Below are positions 9,505 through 18,187 of a DNA stretch of 35,147 nucleotides, piece after piece (within the stretch, counting starts at the first letter, position 1; each line of letters opens with the position of its first letter). Source of the stretch: Ichthyophonus hoferi. Taxonomy: Eukaryota > Opisthokonta > Ichthyosporea > Ichthyophonida > Ichthyophonidae. A program made the translations under genes and the position numbers. The stretch is taken from assembly GCA_002751075.1 (NCBI GenBank), contig NAOQ01000084.1, positions 140,100 to 175,246 on the forward strand, written 5' to 3'. A model generated the notes under the pieces. It made no database searches. It had not been told where the DNA came from and saw only the letters and a program-made list of their open reading frames with translations.

Positions 9505-9918
9505 CTAATCACAATGGTGTAGTTTAGTGTTGAAGTGGGTGTTTGGAGGGCAATCGGCATAGACAGCGCCATCATGACCACACACGTAGTAACCAGAGTG
9601 GTCCAATATATCAGGGTAAGCGGTGTAGGTCCGATTTTCCCAGTCATCTGGGCATTCGAAGATAGAAGAGGAATTTATCATATCACAGTCGTTCAGTGTA
9701 CTGTTGAAGTATGAGTATGGAGGGCAGGTGTAGTGGTCAGCACCAGCAGAAGTACAAACGTAGTAGCCTTGGAAATCAAATTCATCAGGGTAAGCGCGGT
9801 ATGGGCGGTCTTCCCAGCTGTATGGGCATTGGAAGCCGCCAAGTTTCTTTGAGATCATTGTTGTTGCAGAAATCACAATAGCAGTGCCAAGGAGAGGCAC
9901 CAGTGGGAAGCTAGGCAT
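9505..9918 (-). CDS. Secreted protein with two chitin-binding type-2 (peritrophin-A/CBM14) domains
   Basis: This single-exon frame of 137 residues starts with a hydrophobic signal-like segment (LVPLLGTAIVI), so it is probably secreted. Two CBM14-like domains follow, at about 28-78 and 85-137. Each shows the family core: an initial Cys, W.(D/N)R.Y.AYPD, GYYVC, then CPP..(Y/T)(H/F)FN and a final CD. Peritrophin-A domains normally have six cysteines paired 1-3, 2-6 and 4-5. Here cysteines 2 and 6 are missing from both domains together, so exactly one disulfide is gone. Beyond the TAG stop, the same frame continues for about 47 codons into a degenerate third domain (W.HRSYNAY, HECNSFFVCG) that ends at the LTR element boundary. 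The gene may therefore be truncated or decaying. A minus-strand TATA-like TTATATACT lies only about 15 bp upstream of the ATG, which is oddly close. Confidence 0.82.
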   Translation of the reverse strand: MPSFPLVPLLGTAIVISATTMISKKLGGFQCPYSWEDRPYRAYPDEFDFQGYYVCTSAGADHYTCPPYSYFNSTLNDCDMINSSSIFECPDDWENRTYTAYPDILDHSGYYVCGHDGAVYADCPPNTHFNTKLHHCD

Positions 9919-10649
9919 AATGCGTATCTAAGAGTATATAACTGCGTGTACGTTTCTGCTTAGGAAGAGCTATTGCATGTCTATATATCTCTAATGAGCA
10001 ATTTAAGCAAAGTTCCTACATGAGCTGACTATTGGTGGGATGCTGATGAGGCAATACTATCAGTCCATTGCCGCATTGCGTAAATTATGGTTAGTCACAA
10101 AATCATATCATTGGTCAAAAAGTAATCTACAAACAACATAATAAAACTAAGAGATAATGAGCTTAGAGATAGTGCCTATGTTTTAGGGTTATCAAAATTT
10201 GTCCAACAGCCCAATATTACTAATGAATGGGCGTGGCTGTTTCTTTTTCTTTGTTAGTGGCAGAATTAAAAAAAAATCAAAATTATGACCTTTGTTTGCG
10301 GATAATCCTAGAGGCATGCTGCTGTGATGTAGATGTCTCTGATAATGAAGATCACTCACTATCTTTATCCTCTTTTGCACATTAGTAACTCCTACTGTGC
10401 AGGGGCAGAGGGGAATAAACAAATCGTCGGTATGTTTTTTAACCAAACTACATGGCCGTCAGAATGACTATACCTTTTTACCTTCAAAATGTGAATTTTA
10501 ATCGAAAAAATAGCAATTTGAACTTTAATATGAGAATTTTAAATTTCAACAAGAGAATCATCAAAATATACGATAAAAAAAAAATGATAAGATATATTTT
10601 AACTTTTAAAAGATAAAATTATGCGAAAGCTGATGAAATAAGATTAACG
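9919..10649. other. Intergenic, no convincing gene
   Basis: This is the 5' flank of the chitin-binding gene. An 84-codon minus-strand frame (10446-10192) has no recognisable domain. The last part (10480-10620) is very A/T-rich with repeated GAATTTTAA-like words. Confidence 0.5.
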
Positions 10650-10830
10650 CACGGTTATTGGTGGCAGACTAATTGTCCAATTATCTATACCTATACTTTC
10701 TTTTTATTTAAACCAATGAACGTTGGAAGATTGGACAAATCAAAATTATATACCGAATCAGATGACTAAACAATATATAAGTCCGGCCAAACCGGTTGTG
10801 CCACTTAATCCTCGGAGACAGATCTCGTTA
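10650..10830 (+). promoter_or_regulatory. TATA/CCAAT promoter candidate, probably for PUS10
   Basis: TATATAAG at 10774-10781 is a near-consensus TATA box followed by GC-rich sequence (GTCCGGCCAAACCGGTT). Four CCAAT-type words in both orientations sit upstream (TTATTGGTGG near 10656, CCAAT near 10678 and 10713, ATTGG near 10731). The PUS10 ATG lies about 485 bp downstream, so this may be its promoter with a long or spliced 5' UTR. Confidence 0.45.
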
Positions 10831-11180
10831 ATTAAGATCAAATTAATATAATAACATGTGTAAATTATTATCAGATAGTTAATGGTTAGTGTGTTTGAAA
10901 ATGACAAATATTCATTATGAAAATAAAATTATTTTTTATTTTTAAGTAAAAGGGGTTTTCAAATTGTAGAAATATTTTAGTGTATAATATGTAATTTTTG
11001 TTTTTATCAAACTTTGTTAATGAGAAATATGTTAAATAAACAAATCAATACTAATGAAATCATTAACTTTAAGCCAATATATTGATTGATATATAATTAA
11101 TGCTTTGGGTTAGATCGCATAACGACTTATTATTTACCCCTGGGAAAGGAAGTGTGTATACATTGTTATAATTTCAAACA

Positions 11181-11195
11181 TACACGTGACGTGTA
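11181..11195. promoter_or_regulatory. Perfect palindrome combining E-box and CRE-like sites
   Basis: TACACGTGACGTGTA is a 15-bp inverted repeat with a single central base. It contains CACGTGAC (bHLH-ZIP type) and TGACGTG (CREB/ATF type). It lies 71 bp upstream of the PUS10 ATG. Confidence 0.5.
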
Positions 11196-11265
11196 TAGTT
11201 ATATATATATATATATATGTGTGTGTGTATTAACAGCTGTAGGTATTGGTAAACGAGACACAAAT

Positions 11266-12086
11266 ATGTTGGATATGACACTCAGAGAGACTGTTCTTCG
11301 GGAGGCTTTGGTATGATGTCTTGATGGCCCAAATTATATGTTATAGGAAAGTTTATGATCAAGCATACGTAGAGACATAGCTGTATGTATGATATATATG
11401 AATATACGAACACACTTTTGCTTTTTCAATTTTTTACAGATATACATAGGACATCAGCTACTTTCATCTAGTCTTCTAGTCAAAACATCTTTCATGTTAG
11501 GGAAAAACGTATTTACAAACACATACTTCCATATTAATATAGCGTATATAATATATAAATATAAATCTATAAAGGTTAATGTATGTTGTATGTTTACATA
11601 TACAAGCACTTTTAAAGCTTTGCAGACACGGACATGGCCTATTATATTCTGTACTTACTACATTATCATTATATTATATTATGTTATATTATATTAGAAC
11701 ATATTCTATCATACCATATCATATTATATCATATTATATCATATTATACCATCATATTATATTATTTTACACTATACTATCTTACTTACCTATCCACCTT
11801 TTTTTATCCCATCCTACCCTATCATATTCCACCTTTAGTTTTAAATCCCTTACTAAGCCCGCCTTCCACCCATCTATAGGATAAGAAACCACTCTATAGA
11901 CAGGCAGGGAGACACCTTATAGCCGAAGGATGCTGCTCGCGGTGTGCACTAAGAGCCTTGAATATAAGGGAGCATAGAACATATGTACTACCTGTCAAGG
12001 TATAAGGTGTATAAGTACTTATGTGTGTATGTATAATGTACATATTGTATTGTATTGTATGCGTATTATATCACTACCTTACATTA

Positions 12087-12117
<31 letters not shown>

Positions 12118-15100
12118 CCCATATTGGCTCACTTAATACATGTTCTCTTTATTTTTGTAGTAGCAACCAGCCCCATCTTTAATCTATCACCATAGTAACG
12201 AATTAATTAATTGCAGACTATCGATGCTCTCCTTAATGAGGGCCAAGCAGCGGAGGTCTCCTCAGTAGCTAGCCCCTCTGACCTACCATGTGTTCTCTGT
12301 CTGGGTGGGTGATGGGGATGGTACATTTGTCTTTACCACATAACACATACACATATATATGTGTTTATATCTATATGCCGTATATGGCTAGCAGGCCTAC
12401 AATTATACATGACTATATAAGGTTAGTTGATAGCCACACCCATACTTATTTATACCACCCAATTACCAGGCTCCCTTCAGAATGCCGATAAAGAGGGAGA
12501 GGGGTTTGCGGCAGCAGCCCAACAAATTAAAAACGAGAATTATGAACTATATGATTTCTCCATGGGCATACAGGTCCCTCTCTCTTTTCTAGTGAGACAT
12601 AAAGGGCTAGAGGTGTTTATGAAGGAGAATTATAGGTAGGTGGTTATGATGTGGACATAGTGGTGGGTAGGAAGGCAATGAGTGTGATGTACGATAGGGC
12701 AGGTTGCGATAGGACGTGATAGTATATTATAGTATTGTATAGTATAGTATTGTATAGTATGCTGTATAATATACTATAATATACTATAACATAATCTAAC
12801 TCATATTAATAGGTGCTACCGCAGTGATACATATAATTATTACATTATCTATTACATTACCTACATATATAGTCTCTACTCCCTTACATATGGTCTGTGT
12901 TCATTTACCTATCCATATATTCCATGGTTTTGTCTGCCAGAGTCGTTGACTAACTAATAAGCTCATACTTCTGTCATACCATATCTTGGAGATTATATAT
13001 ATATCTATATATATTTACATGCATATTTACTATATCGATCGTTATATCACTCCCTCCCATACACATACACACACATACTACCATGTTATCATACTATCAT
13101 ATTTATATATACATACTATCACACATAACATAATATCATACATAATATCATACTTAGAATTTATCCTTTCCCACTCACTCCCACATGCTATGTACACAGT
13201 GAGCTAGGGTCTACCATGGTAGATATGAAGGAGGCCCTGAAATGGGTTGGGGGAGCATTGCTCTGTGAATATCTATTAATAGACTATAAGCATATGGTAA
13301 GATATATTGTTTACTCCCGTTATACTACCTTATTATATTGGTTTATTATGTTTAATAACAGCCATCCTGGGTAATAATCTTTTCTTTTTTTTTAATAAAT
13401 AGCCAGAACTTGTGACCGGAATACAAGTTTTGTAGAGATACAATAAAGGATATATAAATATAGCATAGGATATATACGTACAGTAATTAACCTATATATG
13501 GACCCATTCTCATGTCCACCACACCCACACACTCCCTCTTAAACATTTCCCTTTTATTTCCCTCTTCCTCTCCTCTCCCTCTCTCCTGTAGAGTGACTTT
13601 CAGATCAACCTAGTATACACTCACCCCGAAACTGATAGTGACCATCACTTTCTCCGTGAAATTCCCGAGTCTGGATACCAGGACCCAGTTCCTACTAGAG
13701 TATGTACACTAGATGTATCTCTCACTCTCGTATTCTACTTTACATATTATGCTGTGATAGTATTATAGGTCAGAATCATATATATTATATCATTATATAT
13801 TACCCTAATTGCTAATTAAAACTATACTAATGGATTTATTACTATTACTATAATGAACCTATATCAATTTAAATCCGATACGTACATATATACCTAGGGT
13901 AATAAATATCTTACTTATACTCATTTCCCAACTACCATAATTCATCATAGCAAACATTACTATTAATGCCTTCTCAAGCATATTACTGAATAGCAATCAT
14001 GGGACACTAGCCTACGTGCAATTTACAGTCAATTCAAGGTTGTACATAATAATATCTTAATATACTATTATATGATTATACTATTGTATTATTATACTAT
14101 TATATTATTATATTTCATTAGAAGTATGTTACATAGACCCTAACCTACCTGCATGCAGTTTCAACGTCAACGTAAAGAGGTAGTGATAGCAGGGGCCAGC
14201 ACCGTCCTCACGGCCTTAGGAGCTATTAGTAATGAGCAATACAAGAGGTAGACTATGATATATCTTATATGCGTGCTGTCTCTCTGTTTATCTGTTATTA
14301 CTTTGTTGCTTTTGGTGCAATTATGGATAGATAGACCAATCTATGATAGGTTGGCTGGAAGGTAGGAAGGTAGATAGATAGATAGATTGATTTACTACCC
14401 TTACAGTGCCTTTGGATAGGATAGGGTTATGGCTGGAATCATTGTTATATAAGCATAGGTAAGATATTGTAAGTACGATCGGCCTCGTGGCCTAATGGAT
14501 AAGGCGTCTGCCTTCGGAGCAGAAGATTGCATGTTCGAGTCCTGCCGGGGTCGTTAANNNNNNNNNNNNNNNNNNNNNNNNNNNNNNNNNNNNNNNNNNN
14601 NNNNNNNNNNNNNNNNNNNNNNNNNNNNNNNNNNNNNNNNNNNNNNNNNNNNNNNNNNNNNNNNNNNNNNNNNNNNNNNNNNNNNNNNNNNNNNNNNNNN
14701 NNNNNNNNNNNNNNNNNNNNNNNNNNNNNNNNNNNNNNNNNNNNNNNNNNNNNNNNNNNNNNNNNNNNNNNNNNNNNNNNNNNNNNNNNNNNNNNNNNNN
14801 NNNNNNNNNNNNNNNNNNNNNNNNNNNNNNNNNNNNNNNNNNNNNNNNNNNNNNNNNNNNNNNNNNNNNNNNNNNNNNNNNNNNNNNNNNNNNNNNNNNN
14901 NNNNNNNNNNNNNNNNNNNNNNNNNNNNNNNNNNNNNNNNNNNNNNNNNNNNNNNNNNNNNNNNNNNNNNNNNNNNNNNNNNNNNNNNNNNNNNNNNNNN
15001 NNNNNNNNNNNNNNNNNNNNNNNNNNNNNNNNNNNNNNNNNNNNNNNNNNNNNNNTTTTTATTTAAAAAAATTAAAAAAGAATTTAATGGGCCAAAGCCT

Positions 15101-18100
15101 CAGACCTACATTACCTTCCAAAAGGAAGCAACATAAATCATTCTATACTAAATAATAACCCATGCTATACACGCACAGTGTATTTATAAACTTACCCCTA
15201 ATGTAGTACTGCTGTTATGCACAATTAATTATATTCTTACTAGTAGTTTCTTTCTCACTCTATCTCCCACTCATTCTCGTTCACTGTCTCTTCCCCGCGT
15301 GCACGCACACTTTCCCTATATATATACAGTCATTGGAAGTGCCCTAGTAGCCCTGTGACTACTTATTGTCCTACCCCAGCGGTTCATTTAGAACACGCAT
15401 CTATTTTCTTTGCAGGTATCCTATATTATATTCTATATTATCACTATCCTCTCTACTCTAATACTCTCTGTATATAGATGTATATGGAACAGATTGGTAG
15501 AAAAGGTAGACTTCCGTGCTGTATTGTATTGTAATATATCATATCATATCATACCCTAAGCCAACACGTCCCCTCTTCCTTCATTTCACCCCCCTTTAAC
15601 TTATAACCCTATTCTCTTATCAGGGCGCTATCGTAAATTTTCCAGAACCCTTTCCCAAACACCTTGGATACTCGACGGAGTTAGAAAGACGGAGAACTCC
15701 GTGCAGGTAAAGTGATATAATATGGGTGTAGACCAGATATAGAGCTGTAGTATTGTATTGTCTTTATTGTGTTTAAAACATTTATGCCTTTTGTATTTAG
15801 CTCTAGTCATTTGTAAACGTCTTCCCACTTATCCTATCGAATTAGCATTGATATATGTACTATACCAATGCTTAGTATCATTTAAAAGATAATGATGGAT
15901 TATGTATCACAAATGCTACTTATAATTAGCTAGTGCATACCATCCATATATGACTATAAACGAGCAAGAGTGTGTGAAAAATATAGTCTTTTAAAATTTT
16001 AATTTATTCGATGTTAACGGTCACATGGTTTTAATAGTGTTCTATTATTAGAATATTTAACCGCTTTAAATAATTAAACTACACATTCATGGTATAATGT
16101 ATCCGAATTTAACCAAGGAGTTAGCATGTTATTGTAAGTGTTTACTTACACCACTAGGTATTGTTACTAAAATTTAAGAGTGTATCATACCATTGTTCAT
16201 ATATTACCTATGTACACCATACTATAACTCAAAGTAGAATAACCGATGGGGAAAGGATGTGTGAGATAGCGAGAAATACAGAAGGAAAGGAAGGGGAGAA
16301 TAGAGAAAAACATAATCGAGGGATAATGCATATAGTCTACGACAGGATACTATGATGGTAGGAGGGTACGGGGGTATAAGGATAGTGTAGGACTAATAAA
16401 GCACAACGCTGATAGGACTGGAACATGGTAGACTAATTGGTATTGTATTACACAGGAGTATATTGATATTCCTATTAAGGCTGTAGTAAGACCTTTGGGT
16501 ATGTTGACTCTTCCGCTCTTATATATACTTACATGTTTATATATGTGGGGGTTTAGATACATACACATGTATACATACTTGTAGATGTACTATCATATTT
16601 AATATGCTTTAATTTAATGCAATATAATATAATATAATATAATCCAATACATATATACCATTATATTTTAATAATCTGTAAGCTGGCCTAAACATTTTAA
16701 TTTCATTCTGATCAGCCCACATCACATATACACGTGTACATCCCTACACCTACCCAAACACCCATACCCACATATATACATATCCACATGCATATACCTG
16801 TGTCACCTCGCATATGTATATTTTCCCCCTCCATACATACCCACATACGTATATATACCCAATGGTATTTCGTTGTTCTATTAATAGAGGTGAAATTCAA
16901 TTCTTCTGGTCGTGAAGATTGTGACGTCAGAATGCTTGGTCCTGGAAGACCCTTTGCCTTGGAGGTAATTCAGTTTGTGATTGGATAATGGCGCTGGTTG
17001 CTAGGAAACCATGTATAGGATTATATATTATCTTTTATTGCCTTGTTTTGGATTGTAATGTATTGTGGTTTATTGTATTATATTATGCTGTATTTTATTA
17101 TATTGTTTTTGTATATATTATATTATACCATATCATATCATCATCTCATATGTTAATCCATCACCACTTGACTGAGAGCACGGGGCAGCCCAGTTAAATT
17201 TATTAATTAATAACTATTGAATAATAACCTTTAAAGCAATATCGAGTAGGAGATAGATATATAAGATGAAATGGTATAATAAGGTTTAGTACTATATGTT
17301 ATCATAGATAGTGTTTTGATATGACTATAACATGTAATATAGTATAATATAGTATGATATAGTATGATATAATAACAAGATAAAACATAATACAGTATGC
17401 TGTGATAATTTTAGGCTAAAATATAATATAATATGATATGATACAATGTAGCATGTCATGTACTAATATAATATATGCAATGGGATACAATACTATTTCA
17501 TATACTAGTTAATTTATCACATATTCGCATCTATTCCCCTATACCCACTCCATTCCTTCTCTTTTTCGGCCCATATTAACTATTGTTTTTCTGGTGATAG
17601 TGTATAGACCCACACAGGATAGGGTTTACTAAGGCAGAAGTGAAGGCATTAGAGCAACAGATTAATAGCAGCACTACAGATATCGAGGTTGTAGATCTAC
17701 AACTGGTAACTAGGTGGGTAGGTGGATAAATGGACGTTATATCATATCATATCATACCATGTCTTACAATACAGCGTAATACAATGCAATGAAATACAAT
17801 ATAATATACACTACAATATAATACAATATAATACAATATAGTTTACTACAATACAAAACAATACTATACTATAAAATACAATGCAATATCTTACTACGAC
17901 ATATTAAAGCCTAATTAATATGTGTGGTAGATTGTACTAATATGGTACGTGGTAGCAGAAAGGATACCATTGCACTCAGAGATGGGGGCGAGACCAAGAC
18001 CAAAACATACACGTATGTAGTTCTTGTGTGTTTTTGTATGTATGATTGAATGACTGAACGATAGCATGTGTGATAGTACAATAGTATGTATAATAATTTG

Positions 18101-18151
18101 TAGTTATGAAAGTATGTATGTATAGGTGGTAGTATGTCTCTGGATGATAAC

Positions 18152-18187
<36 letters not shown>

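Noticed and set aside
12188-12200. A second X-box-like word (CACCATAGTAACG) before PUS10 exon 3
   Set aside because: It is a weaker match and overlaps the branch-point region of intron 2, so splicing explains the location well enough.
14527-15066. A 179-codon open frame across the N gap
   Set aside because: It begins in the tRNA and consists almost entirely of unknown bases, so it has no evidential value.
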